DNA of 64,000 nt from Acidobacteriota bacterium (GCA_021325515.1 JAJPHC010000013.1:436001-500000); one strand, 5' to 3'. Positions 25,504-32,902 are shown, counted from the first letter of the stretch. Numbers and translations: made by a program. The notes: generated by a model not told the origin, from the sequence alone.

Positions 25504-26366
25504 CACAGATCCCCCGTGTTTCCGATCGCGATGCCAAAGAACTGCACGTCATCACCAGGCTTCAACTCGATCGGTTCATATCCCGGAGCCTTCGGTATCA
25601 GTTGCACAGCTGCGCCACGTCCATCGCGCCGCAGCTTTTTGATATATACCTTTCGATTGACTGTGCAGATCACGATGCTGCCGTTCGGCGGCTCAGGTGT
25701 CGGCTTCACGAAGATGATCTGCCCGTCCGCGATGCCCATGTCGAGCATCGACCAACCCTTCACCTTGAAGATGCCGCGCGCTCCGCGCTTGTACGCCCAC
25801 TGCGGAATCTGCCGATACTCCTCGGGGATGTCGTCGAAGAACTCGACACCCTCACCCGCTGACGCTTCACCGTAGAAGCGAACCTCGCGCTCGGGACCGA
25901 TCGCGGCCTTGCGCGGTTCGAGACCGGCTTCTTCGAGGATTCTGCTCAGGCGCTCCATCGCGTCATCGGACAGTTCGTTGTGCGGCTCTACCGGACGTGG
26001 AAACGGTCTGACGTTATCGGGCGTGCTGGTCGCGAACGTCGAGACGGCAGCGACTGCATGTTCGCGCATGTCCAGAAGCGAGTTGATCGTTGACATCACG
26101 ATGTCCCGCTGATCGCTTGGTATGCCGTTCAGCCGCCCAAGTAATTGTCGCGATTCGGGATAGAGCCCTGTCGAATTCGGCAGAAGGTCACCCGGCTGGC
26201 AGCCGAGAGCCCTAGCGATTTCAATAAAGACATCGATATCAAGGCCACGCTCGCCGCGTTCGAGCTTTGAGAGCTGCGCCACGCTGAGGTTAGCTCTATC
26301 AGCTACCTCTTTCAGCGATTTTCGCTGATCTTCCCTGAGCTTTCTCAGCGAGTTGCCTAGCGACAT
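25503..26366 (-). CDS. LexA/CI-type prophage repressor (XRE + S24 peptidase)
   Basis: A 287-residue repressor. Residues 1-60 are an XRE helix-turn-helix (SLKEVADRANLSVAQLSKLE). Residues 165-287 are a S24 self-cleavage domain: an Ala-Gly cleavage site in GEASAGEGVEF (170/171), Ser206 in GWSMLD and a Lys in VYIKKL. It should hold the lytic genes off and be cut during an SOS response. No Shine-Dalgarno precedes the ATG at 26366; a TATTAG box ends four bases upstream, as for leaderless lambda cI. Confidence 0.9.
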   Translation of the reverse strand: MSLGNSLRKLREDQRKSLKEVADRANLSVAQLSKLERGERGLDIDVFIEIARALGCQPGDLLPNSTGLYPESRQLLGRLNGIPSDQRDIVMSTINSLLDMREHAVAAVSTFATSTPDNVRPFPRPVEPHNELSDDAMERLSRILEEAGLEPRKAAIGPEREVRFYGEASAGEGVEFFDDIPEEYRQIPQWAYKRGARGIFKVKGWSMLDMGIADGQIIFVKPTPEPPNGSIVICTVNRKVYIKKLRRDGRGAAVQLIPKAPGYEPIELKPGDDVQFFGIAIGNTGDL

Positions 26367-26478
26367 TGGCTAATACGATGCACCCGTTTCTCCAAATCGT
26401 CAACGGACCAGCCTGTAACTTCTCCAAATTGGATAATCAAAGAAATCTCTTGACCAGATTATCCGAATTGGCTAATCT
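26365..26478. promoter_or_regulatory. Immunity region: divergent promoters and three operator copies
   Basis: Three copies of an ATTGGNTAAT word lie at 26365-26374, 26428-26437 and 26467-26476, the last as part of an imperfect 21-bp palindrome (26457-26477). A strong rightward promoter overlaps it: TTGACC (26450-26455), exactly 17 bases, TAATCT (26473-26478). The leftward TATTAG box (26370-26375) overlaps the first operator. This is the layout of a CI/Cro switch. Confidence 0.7.
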
Positions 26479-26522
26479 CGCACTCGTTCAATTCAATAGT
26501 TGCCGGAATGGAGAAGGAACGG

Positions 26523-26753
26523 GTGGAAGACAAACCTCGCATCTATCACGCGCGGGTGGCCAAGGGCGAAACGCAGGAAGAGTTTGCGAAGCACGTCGGC
26601 GTTCACCCGGTCACGCTTTCCAAGCTCGAATCGTGGGGAATCATGGTCCCCGGCAAGCGTGTGGCTCGAAAGATCGGCCTGATCACCGGACAGTCCGCGG
26701 GTGAAGTCATTCATGACTACGAGGTCGCAAGCGAACAGCGGAGGGCGTCGTAA
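26523..26753 (+). CDS. Cro-like small HTH regulator
   Basis: A 76-residue protein from the GTG at 26523, which follows GGAGAAGGA; an ATG 15 bases earlier lacks a ribosome site. The centre (KGETQEEFAKHVGVHPVTLSKLE) is an XRE/Cro-type helix-turn-helix. It is the first gene rightward of the immunity region, the position of Cro, and would repress the repressor promoter at lytic commitment. Confidence 0.78.
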   Translation: MEDKPRIYHARVAKGETQEEFAKHVGVHPVTLSKLESWGIMVPGKRVARKIGLITGQSAGEVIHDYEVASEQRRAS

Positions 26754-26935
26754 TGCTCACTGCCTTCCTTGTTGCGTTCACAGTGGTCTTTCTGTTCGTT
26801 GTGATCCTCGGAATCGCTGGTTTTGCGATCCTCGTCATCGCCTCCCGCTTCGATGATGACGACGAGCCCGAGACCCCGGCGCACGACTGCGGCGCGAAGT
26901 GCGCGGAATGCCGCGCGGAAGCGGAGGCTCTGTGA
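26753..26935 (+). CDS. Small single-span membrane protein
   Basis: A 60-residue protein: residues 1-31 are one hydrophobic span (VVFLFVVILGIAGFAILVIA), and the tail is acidic with CGAKCAEC, a possible metal site. Its ATG overlaps the previous stop (TAATG). Family unknown; an early phage membrane protein. Confidence 0.6.
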   Translation: MLTAFLVAFTVVFLFVVILGIAGFAILVIASRFDDDDEPETPAHDCGAKCAECRAEAEAL

Positions 26936-27150
26936 ATACCAGAGTGTTTCTCCGTCGCACGCGGCAGTTCGACATCTACTTCCTGTCGCTGACGGACGAC
27001 TACACGCCGGAAGGGTACTTCGATTTACTACGGCGCTTTGGCGTGAGTTGGCTGGATGACGTTCAGCCCGCAGGGAATCGCGCGGAAGTCGAGAAGTGGG
27101 CACAGCAGCGCGATCTCGAGATCGTTGACCGCACGGAGGCCACGTCGTGA
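26932..27150 (+). CDS. Small early phage protein, unknown
   Basis: A 72-residue protein starting at a GTG that overlaps the upstream stop (GTGA), with GGAGG ahead of it. It contains FDIYFLSLTDDYTPEGYFD. No family recognised. Confidence 0.6.
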   Translation: MNTRVFLRRTRQFDIYFLSLTDDYTPEGYFDLLRRFGVSWLDDVQPAGNRAEVEKWAQQRDLEIVDRTEATS

Positions 27151-27239
27151 GCTGGCCGAATGCGCTCTTTCTCATTGCGCTGCTCGCCTTCTACGCCGTG
27201 ATCTTCCGCGGCTGGCCTGGACGGGGGAACGATGAGTAA
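27147..27239 (+). CDS. 30-residue membrane peptide
   Basis: The frame GTG (27147) to TAA encodes 30 residues with one hydrophobic span (NALFLIALLAFYAVIF) and a basic tail. It overlaps both neighbours (GTGA at its start, ATG of the next gene inside its last codons), as in the rest of this tightly packed operon. Confidence 0.5.
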   Translation: MSWPNALFLIALLAFYAVIFRGWPGRGNDE

Positions 27240-27381
27240 CTTCGACTTCGATCCTCCGGCGAGCTACTACGAGCCGCCGCCTGAGCCGTGCCCTGAGTGC
27301 GGTGGCGAAAGCCGCCATGCACGCGAGTGCGAGATCGGGATCGCCATTCGTGAAGCGGAGCTGCGCGAGGTTTGCCCATGA
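27232..27381 (+). CDS. 49-residue Cys-containing early protein
   Basis: Encodes 49 residues with a Pro-rich start (YYEPPPEPCPECGGE) and four Cys, two of them a CPEC zinc-ribbon half-site. It overlaps the membrane peptide upstream and the next gene (ATGA). Function unknown. Confidence 0.5.
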   Translation: MSNFDFDPPASYYEPPPEPCPECGGESRHARECEIGIAIREAELREVCP

Positions 27382-27575
27382 GCGTCATCCGCAAGCCTGA
27401 ACTGTCCGTCGATGACCTGCACATCATCGTGTGCGGACTGCGAGCTATCTCCGATGACGCAAAGGTCGGCGCGCGTGCGGCCGTGCTCTGCGAATACATC
27501 GAGCGCATTGGTAGCGAGTGGGAGTCGATCAACGCTGAATGGTGGGACTCCAACGGGGAGATGCGCCAGCCATGA
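27378..27575 (+). CDS. 65-residue early protein, unknown
   Basis: Starts at an ATG that overlaps the previous stop. It is mostly helical (VDDLHIIVCGLRAISDDAKV) with an acidic, Trp-rich end. No family recognised. Confidence 0.55.
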   Translation: MSVIRKPELSVDDLHIIVCGLRAISDDAKVGARAAVLCEYIERIGSEWESINAEWWDSNGEMRQP

Positions 27576-28222
27576 AACAGCTCACGAAAGCCGGTGACGC
27601 GTCACAACCGGCGAGAAACAACCGCGACGCAGACGGGCGGCCGGTTGCGCAAACCCTCCCGGTGCCGGCGCCCGTCACCTTTGATTCTTCGTGCTCTGCA
27701 GATGGCGCTCGCAAGGGCCGGCCGGATGCGGAAGCTCAGCAGCGAGGCCGCTTCAGTGAGGCTCACGACGCGTCGGCTCCGAACGCGGCTGCGAATCGGG
27801 CATTTCCTTCCTCTGAACTTCACGCCCGCCAGGGCAACGAAGAACCGGCTGGCGCGCTCACCTCCCGTCAGTCGGCGCCGCGCGCAGCGGCGAAGGTCAA
27901 TCGCCGCGGGCTGGACTCCCAGCGGCGGTCGATCGCTGCGCAACCTTCAGACCTGTTCCTCTCGCTGCAGGAGGTCGCTCCGCAGTTCAATCGCACCGTT
28001 GCGCATCTCCGCGAGATCGCGGAAGCGCAGCACGGCGTATTCAGCAAGCCGCGCTTTTCTCAGCGCGCGCTGAACAGCTATCCGCGATTCACGCTCGGCC
28101 CCGGCGGACGGTGGGGAATCTTCGCATCTCAGCTCGCTGACTTCTGGAACGCCATCCGCGCGAAGGGTCGCTCTTACGCGAACGTCGTCCCGGCCGGTCA
28201 GAGATTTCGCTCATCAAAATGA
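27572..28222 (+). CDS. Early phage protein with disordered N-terminus
   Basis: A 216-residue protein from the ATG at 27572 (ATGA overlap). Residues 1-125 are low-complexity and polar, probably disordered. Residues 130-216 look like a compact helical domain with a possible helix-turn-helix (LQEVAPQFNRTVAHLREIAE). A DNA-binding role is only a guess. Other frames are also open here, so the exact frame rests on the neighbour overlaps. Confidence 0.5.
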   Translation: MKQLTKAGDASQPARNNRDADGRPVAQTLPVPAPVTFDSSCSADGARKGRPDAEAQQRGRFSEAHDASAPNAAANRAFPSSELHARQGNEEPAGALTSRQSAPRAAAKVNRRGLDSQRRSIAAQPSDLFLSLQEVAPQFNRTVAHLREIAEAQHGVFSKPRFSQRALNSYPRFTLGPGGRWGIFASQLADFWNAIRAKGRSYANVVPAGQRFRSSK

Positions 28223-28238
28223 ATGGAGGAAATGCGTA

Positions 28239-28607
28239 ATGGAAAATGATGTGGAAAAGTTTCTGGAATCGCTGAAGAAAGGTGACCTGGTGTTCTACGG
28301 CGGCGTGTCGTCGCAGATCACTGCGGTTCATGAAGACGGCACGCTCGACATTCAGGAACTCGTCAGCGGCGTGAAGGACAAGGACGGCAACGAACTGCCG
28401 CCGCGGTGGTTCCATCGGATCGATCCAAAGGGGCTGGAGTTCCCCGGTCCTTCGACTCCGATCGACGCAACGCCGACCGACGCAACGCCCACGGACATCA
28501 CGATCCCCGTCGATGGTGTCATGACGAGCAGCGCCCCGACGTTCGATGTGCCGTCGCAGGAGAACGCGACTGCATCGAGCAACCCGGACGCCGGAGCAGA
28601 GGAGTAG
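28239..28607 (+). CDS. Early phage protein, unknown
   Basis: A 122-residue acidic protein behind an excellent ribosome site (GGAGG). The N-terminal half is a small beta domain (GDLVFYGGVSSQITAVHEDG, SH3-like in feel); the C-terminal half is Thr/Pro/Ala-rich with the repeat DATPTDATPTD. No family recognised. Confidence 0.6.
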   Translation: MENDVEKFLESLKKGDLVFYGGVSSQITAVHEDGTLDIQELVSGVKDKDGNELPPRWFHRIDPKGLEFPGPSTPIDATPTDATPTDITIPVDGVMTSSAPTFDVPSQENATASSNPDAGAEE

Positions 28608-28612
28608 CGCCG

Positions 28613-28861
28613 GTGAAGCGCTGCGCAAGATGCACGCATAAGTGGCATCCGGGAGGCGCCTGTGTTCACACGGGCGCCGTCGTTACCTCGGATGGCCAGC
28701 CGCACGACAACGGCTGCCCGTGCCCTGTCTCTCTCACCCACGAGGAGATGCTGCGCATCCAGAACGATCGCGTGATCTATCTCCTCACCGCTCTGTGTGT
28801 CGCCACGGGTGCGCTGCAGCAATCGCCGGAGGCGGCCCCGCGCATCGTCACCCTGTCTTGA
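28613..28861 (+). CDS. Small Cys/His-rich protein
   Basis: An 82-residue protein from GTG 28613. It has CARCTHKWHPGGACVH and CPCPVS, a likely zinc site, then a helical tail. Unknown function. Confidence 0.5.
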   Translation: MKRCARCTHKWHPGGACVHTGAVVTSDGQPHDNGCPCPVSLTHEEMLRIQNDRVIYLLTALCVATGALQQSPEAAPRIVTLS

Positions 28862-28875
28862 ACCCCAAAACGAAA

Positions 28876-28901
28876 GGCCCGACTGCGCGAACAGTCGGGC
28901 C
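28876..28901. other. Strong 10-bp hairpin before the next gene
   Basis: A perfect stem GGCCCGACTG/CAGTCGGGCC with a six-base loop, 17 bases before the ATG at 28919. On the forward strand no T run follows; on the reverse strand TTTCGTTTT follows. It could be an attenuator, an mRNA processing site or a reverse-strand terminator. Confidence 0.6.
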
Positions 28902-28918
28902 GAAAGGAAACCAGTTCG

Positions 28919-29098
28919 ATGAAGAACGAAAGAAAGGATACCCCGGTCTCCATGAAGAATCAACCTGCGGTCCCTTTCGCGCAGCGATTCGTGAAGCGTC
29001 ACGGCGAATTGCATTGCGCGCACTGCCTCGCGGAACTGAAGTCTAACCAGCGGCTGCCGCATGTCTGCGGCGATGCGCGGACGTGGGGTGCGCGGTGA
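28919..29098 (+). CDS. 59-residue basic Cys/His protein
   Basis: Reads from the ATG at 28919 behind AAAGGA. The basic N-terminus is followed by LHCAHCLAEL and HVCGD, a likely zinc ribbon. Its stop overlaps the HNH start (GTGA). Unknown function. Confidence 0.5.
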   Translation: MKNERKDTPVSMKNQPAVPFAQRFVKRHGELHCAHCLAELKSNQRLPHVCGDARTWGAR

Positions 29099-29544
29099 GC
29101 GCGACCGAACAACGCTCGTATCGGCGCCGCATCGGTTGGACGAGGCGCCCATTCTCTGAACGGATACGCGACTACACGGTCGATCCGGCGACAGGCTGCT
29201 GGAACTGGACTGGCCACATGGGAGGCACCGGATACGGTCTCGTGTTCGCCGAGGGAAAGCGTCGCGTTGCTCACCGCGTAGTTTACAAAGTGCTGAGAGG
29301 CGATGTTCCGAAGGGCCTCGATCTCGACCATCTGTGCCGCAATCGGCGGTGCGTCAATCCCGACCATCTGGAGATCGTCACGCACCGCGAGAACGTGTTG
29401 CGCGGCGAAGGTATCGCGGCGAAGAAAGCACGAGCCACCGAATGCCCCAATGGGCATCCGTATCCGCCTGACTCTCGCCGCTGTGCGATCTGTCGCAAGG
29501 CAACGCTTGAACGATATGCCGCGAAGAAAGGACGTCGGTCATGA
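29095..29544 (+). CDS. HNH endonuclease
   Basis: A 149-residue HNH_3 nuclease from GTG 29095. It shows GCWNWTGHMGGTGYGLVF, DLDHLCRNRRCVNPDHLE with the HNH core, and a C-terminal CPNGH...CAIC zinc segment. It is clearly related to the HNH at 23860. It overlaps the genes on both sides by four bases, so it has been fitted into the operon without leaving a gap. It may be a homing nuclease or a host-DNA or packaging nuclease. Confidence 0.85.
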   Translation: MSATEQRSYRRRIGWTRRPFSERIRDYTVDPATGCWNWTGHMGGTGYGLVFAEGKRRVAHRVVYKVLRGDVPKGLDLDHLCRNRRCVNPDHLEIVTHRENVLRGEGIAAKKARATECPNGHPYPPDSRRCAICRKATLERYAAKKGRRS

Positions 29545-30539
29545 CCGGCACGCCGTGTCGAATCTGCGGATCTCTGGAAGATCATCGCGGCATCGGCGGC
29601 AGCATGATCGCCGCTGTCCTCGGTCAATCGAAATGGAATACGCCATTGGATGCGTATCTCATCCTCCGCGGCAATCTCGAAGTCACCGAAACGAGCGCGA
29701 TGGAAGAGGGACATTACCTCGAAGAGCCTCTGTTGCGCTGGTATTCGGAAAAACACGATCGGTCCGCTCAACTGGTACGACGCCAGGACTTTCTGCGCCA
29801 TCCAGAGCTGCCGTGGCTCGTGGGGCATGTCGACGCGCGATATCGCAACGCTGCGGGTGACGAATGGTTCGCTGATGCGAAATCCGTCAACTGGCGAGCG
29901 GTCACAGCGTGGGGCGACGCTGGTACGGACGAGGTGCCACTCGATGCGTTTTGGCAGGGTCACTCCTATCTGTGGCTGGACCCATCCGCTCACAAGATCG
30001 ACTTTGTAGCGCGTCTCGGAGTGTGGCCTCCGAGAGTGTTCACGCTCACGCGCGATGACGAGCTGTTCGAGATGGTCAAGCCGAAGCTGATCGATTTTTG
30101 GAAGCACGTCGAAGAGGGCGTCCCGCCGGAGCCCGATTACGCCGACGATAAGACGCTCAACAGCATCAAGTCTCTCTACCCGCCGCACGAAGAGAAAACG
30201 CCACCCGTTGAACTTCTGCCCGTCGTCGATCTCGGCGGCGATCGCGTCGTCCGTCTCGAAGAACTGTGCGAGGCATACGAAGTGATCGGCAAGCGAGCGA
30301 AGGAGCTCGAATCGCTGAAGAAGCGGATCGAGGCTGCTCTCCGCGTCTCTCTCGGCACCGCGAAGAGCGGAAAGATCGGCTCGGCCACGATCAATCGCAT
30401 CTTCAACCGTGGCGGATTCCGGCCGGCAACAACCATCGATCCCTACGACTACCTGAAGCTCAACTTCCCCAAAGGCTACGAAATGAAGCTGACGATCAGC
30501 GCAGCACAGCGGCTGATCGAAGGAGAAACGAATGTCTGA
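29541..30539 (+). CDS. YqaJ-type viral recombination exonuclease
   Basis: A 332-residue lambda-exonuclease-like nuclease. The start GIGGSMIAAVLGQSKWNTP and EEGHYLEEPLLRWY, then HVDARY, WFADAKSV and FWQGHSYLWL, fit the PD-(D/E)xK core of YqaJ proteins. It resects double-stranded ends to give 3' single strands for the RecT protein encoded next (8-base overlap). Confidence 0.88.
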   Translation: MTGTPCRICGSLEDHRGIGGSMIAAVLGQSKWNTPLDAYLILRGNLEVTETSAMEEGHYLEEPLLRWYSEKHDRSAQLVRRQDFLRHPELPWLVGHVDARYRNAAGDEWFADAKSVNWRAVTAWGDAGTDEVPLDAFWQGHSYLWLDPSAHKIDFVARLGVWPPRVFTLTRDDELFEMVKPKLIDFWKHVEEGVPPEPDYADDKTLNSIKSLYPPHEEKTPPVELLPVVDLGGDRVVRLEELCEAYEVIGKRAKELESLKKRIEAALRVSLGTAKSGKIGSATINRIFNRGGFRPATTIDPYDYLKLNFPKGYEMKLTISAAQRLIEGETNV

Positions 30540-31686
30540 AATGCCGCCTGCTGCTCCTGCTGCGGGATCACCGTCGAAGGCTCTCACCGTCGCTGACAAA
30601 GCACTCGCGGTGAAGACGTACATCGAGAAGAACAGCGCCGCGATCGCCCAGGCGTTGCCGCGGATCGGGCTGACGCCTGAAGCGTTGACGCGCACTGCTC
30701 TCTCGCAGATTTACCGCAATCCGACGCTCATGGAGTGCGACAAAACTTCGCTGATGCGGTCGATTGTCGAAGCCGCATCCCTCGGGCTGTCGTTCTCTCT
30801 CGGCCGCGCCTACCTCGTGCCGTATCGCAACAATAAGAAGAACCGCATGGAGGCGCAGCTGATCCCCGGATACTTGGGGCTCGCTGACATCGCGCGCCGT
30901 TCAGGTGAAGTCGCTTCGATTACCGCCCAGGCGGTCTACAAGGGCGACGAGTTCAATTACGAGTTCGGCCTGGAGCGTGACGAGCTCCATCACAAGCCGG
31001 TCTCGGATCCGGACGATGCGAACCTCACGCACGTCTACGCGATCGTCCGCTTCAAGAACAACGGCGGCTATCAGGTCGTCGTGATGACGCGGAAGCAGGT
31101 CGAGTCGATCCGCAAGCGTTCGAAGAGCGCGAGCAATGGCCCTTGGGTGACGGATTACGCCGCGATGGCGAAGAAGACCGTCATCAAGCAGGTGCTGAAG
31201 CTCTGCCCTGCGTCGATCGATCTGATGCGTGCGATCGATCTGGACGAGCGCCACGATGCCGGTAAGCCTCAGTCTCTCGCACCAGAAGTCTTCGGCGACG
31301 ACGACACGATCGACGTCGAGCCTTCTTCGGATACTGAGACCGCAGCAGCAGCGCCGGCAGAAGAGCAGGCACCCGCTGCGGAACAGCAGCCACGGACACG
31401 CACGCAGACCGTCAAGGATGCGTTGACGAAGGCGAAGAAGACCGGCGACAAGGTCGCTACCGCTCAGGATGACGGCGAGACTCGCGCGGCACAGTGGGAT
31501 GCCACCTACAACGTGCTGACGAGAGTCGCGCGGTCTCACGCCGAAGCGGACGTCGAAATCTCCGCTGCAACCGGTGGCCGGATCCAGTCGATCGACAAGC
31601 TGAAGTCCGAGGGAACGATCGCCGACCTGAAGGCTGTCGAGACGCATCTCCTCGCGATCGCCGGTGAACGGGAGAGCGAGCAGTGA
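30532..31686 (+). CDS. recT: RecT family single-strand annealing protein
   Basis: A 384-residue RecT. The core runs from about residue 20 to 235 with LIPGYLGLADIARRSG, AIVRFKNNGGYQVVVMTR and PWVTDYAAMAKKTVIKQVLK, all typical. The C-terminal 140 residues are acidic and low-complexity, then a helical tail. It pairs single strands made by the YqaJ exonuclease, giving RecA-independent recombination and possibly concatemer formation. Confidence 0.93.
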   Translation: MSEMPPAAPAAGSPSKALTVADKALAVKTYIEKNSAAIAQALPRIGLTPEALTRTALSQIYRNPTLMECDKTSLMRSIVEAASLGLSFSLGRAYLVPYRNNKKNRMEAQLIPGYLGLADIARRSGEVASITAQAVYKGDEFNYEFGLERDELHHKPVSDPDDANLTHVYAIVRFKNNGGYQVVVMTRKQVESIRKRSKSASNGPWVTDYAAMAKKTVIKQVLKLCPASIDLMRAIDLDERHDAGKPQSLAPEVFGDDDTIDVEPSSDTETAAAAPAEEQAPAAEQQPRTRTQTVKDALTKAKKTGDKVATAQDDGETRAAQWDATYNVLTRVARSHAEADVEISAATGGRIQSIDKLKSEGTIADLKAVETHLLAIAGERESEQ

Positions 31687-31937
31687 AGGTTGAGCTCACG
31701 GTAGTCGAACGCTCTTACGTCGCGAACCTGCTGCGTCGCCGCTCGATGGAGGCGCAGCACAACCGTGATGTCACGAAGTCTGATCGACAGCGCGTCGAGT
31801 TCGAAGAAGAAGCGCGAATCGCGGAATCGCTCGCCATTCGCTTCGACGACGGAGAAGACCTGCAGCTCGAACAGAAGACGCCGATCATCCCGTCGCCGAA
31901 TCGGGACATCAACTACCTCGAGGAGCGCACGAGCTGA
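31683..31937 (+). CDS. Small early protein, unknown
   Basis: An 84-residue helical, charged protein (VERSYVANLLRRRSMEAQHN) overlapping recT by four bases. No family recognised; probably an accessory of the recombination module by position. Confidence 0.55.
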   Translation: MKVELTVVERSYVANLLRRRSMEAQHNRDVTKSDRQRVEFEEEARIAESLAIRFDDGEDLQLEQKTPIIPSPNRDINYLEERTS

Positions 31938-32329
31938 TGGCAACGATGACGGATTTCGAGATCGCGTTGCTCGAGCGCCTGGACAAGATCATCGAAGCGC
32001 TCGAAGCCGGTCCTCGCGGTCGCACGGTGGTTCGCACGAAGGGCGGACTGCGCGAGACCACGGGCGTGATCGAACGATACGACCCGCCCAATGACGCCGG
32101 CTTCGCGGGCGCGTGGATGAAGGGCGTCGTGTTCGCGACCAAGAACCCGGTGCTGATCCGCGCTGCTGAGAAAGCGTATGTCGATCAGGCGCATGTGCGC
32201 ATCACGTTCGTGATGAAGAAGAAGGGCCGCTACACAAATCGCTACATCGATGCCGTCGACGTTCTGCCGGCGGTTGAAGAACAACCCGCAACGCCTTGGA
32301 AGAGTGAAGCGGAGCAGGAATTCGTTTGA
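31937..32329 (+). CDS. Early protein with possible OB-fold
   Basis: A 130-residue protein with a helical opening (TDFEIALLERLDKIIEALEA) and a beta-rich body (GVIERYDPP, KGVVFATKN, HVRITFVMKKKGRYTNR). Strand pattern and position after recT suggest a single-strand-binding or OB-fold protein, but no signature proves it. Its ATG overlaps the upstream stop (single base). Confidence 0.5.
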   Translation: MATMTDFEIALLERLDKIIEALEAGPRGRTVVRTKGGLRETTGVIERYDPPNDAGFAGAWMKGVVFATKNPVLIRAAEKAYVDQAHVRITFVMKKKGRYTNRYIDAVDVLPAVEEQPATPWKSEAEQEFV

Positions 32330-32342
32330 GGAGGTGATGCGG

Positions 32343-32354
32343 ATGAAGAAGTAG
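32343..32354 (+). other. Possible three-codon minigene (Met-Lys-Lys-stop)
   Basis: A consensus AGGAGG (32329-32334) overlaps the upstream stop and stands eight bases before ATG AAG AAG TAG; another ATG at 32337 gives five codons in the same frame. No longer frame follows. It could be a leader peptide, a tRNA-starving minigene, or the relic of a lost gene. Confidence 0.3.
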
Positions 32355-32375
32355 CTCGCGACACGCTGGTGGAAA

Positions 32376-32551
32376 GGTCGTGGGGGCGTTCGATTACGCC
32401 ACTGAACCTGGGTCCGGACGCCTCCACGTAATCACGCGATTCATTGACAACTGATTCAGGACGATGCGGCTGTTGAGACCCGCTCGGTGCCGACACGCCT
32501 AGCGGCGAGCACACGTCGGCCCGCATTCCCTGAGTCAGTTGTGAGTGAGTC
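32376..32551 (+). ncRNA. Candidate structured RNA in the early operon
   Basis: Gene-free part of the 261-base gap 32330-32590. A long hairpin pairs 32438-32460 with 32529-32551: 23 positions with three U-G wobbles and one mismatch. It continues inward with 32463-32469/32521-32527, 32489-32494/32515-32520 and 32496-32499/32504-32507. A 5' element pairs GTGGGGGCG (32380-32388) with CGCCTCCAC (32420-32428), one G-U. The wobbles are favourable only in the forward transcript. No T run follows, so it is not a simple terminator. Confidence 0.5.
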
Positions 32552-32590
32552 GGTCACTCCGCAACCGAACAAATTGAAAGTGAGGAAACC

Positions 32591-32902
32591 ATGATCTACA
32601 GACAGGGTGATGTTCTCGTCCAGAAGGTCCGCTCAATCCCCGCGAATGCAAAGCCGGTGAAGCTCGACAACGGCCGCGTGATCCTCGCTTATGGCGAAGT
32701 CACGGGACACGCTCACGCGATCGCTGAAGTCGAACATGTCTCAATGGTGGAAGTCGACAACGGCATCCGCTATCTCGACGTGCAGATGGAAGCGTTCCTG
32801 CGTCACGAGGAACACGCGACCGTGAAGCTGCCGCCCGGTAAGTACCGCGTGATCCGCCAGCGCGAATACACGCCGGAGGCGATTCGCAATGTCGCCGACT
32901 AA
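32591..32902 (+). CDS. Small phage beta-barrel-like protein
   Basis: A 103-residue protein: MIYRQGDVLVQKV, then ILAYGEVTGHAHAI and KLPPGKYRVIRQREY. This pattern, with TGHAH, recurs in small proteins of many phages and actinobacterial plasmids, but the function is unknown. The ATG follows GTGAGGAAACC. It overlaps the next gene by 14 bases. Confidence 0.6.
   Translation: MIYRQGDVLVQKVRSIPANAKPVKLDNGRVILAYGEVTGHAHAIAEVEHVSMVEVDNGIRYLDVQMEAFLRHEEHATVKLPPGKYRVIRQREYTPEAIRNVAD

Noticed and set aside
29283-30695. 470-codon antisense frame over the YqaJ exonuclease
   Set aside because: Shadow of a recognisable gene in a one-directional operon.
32343-32400. Stop-codon readthrough of the Met-Lys-Lys frame
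   Set aside because: Readthrough of TAG would add only 17 codons before a TGA, and other phage genes (28239-28607, 38735-38887) end normally in TAG.
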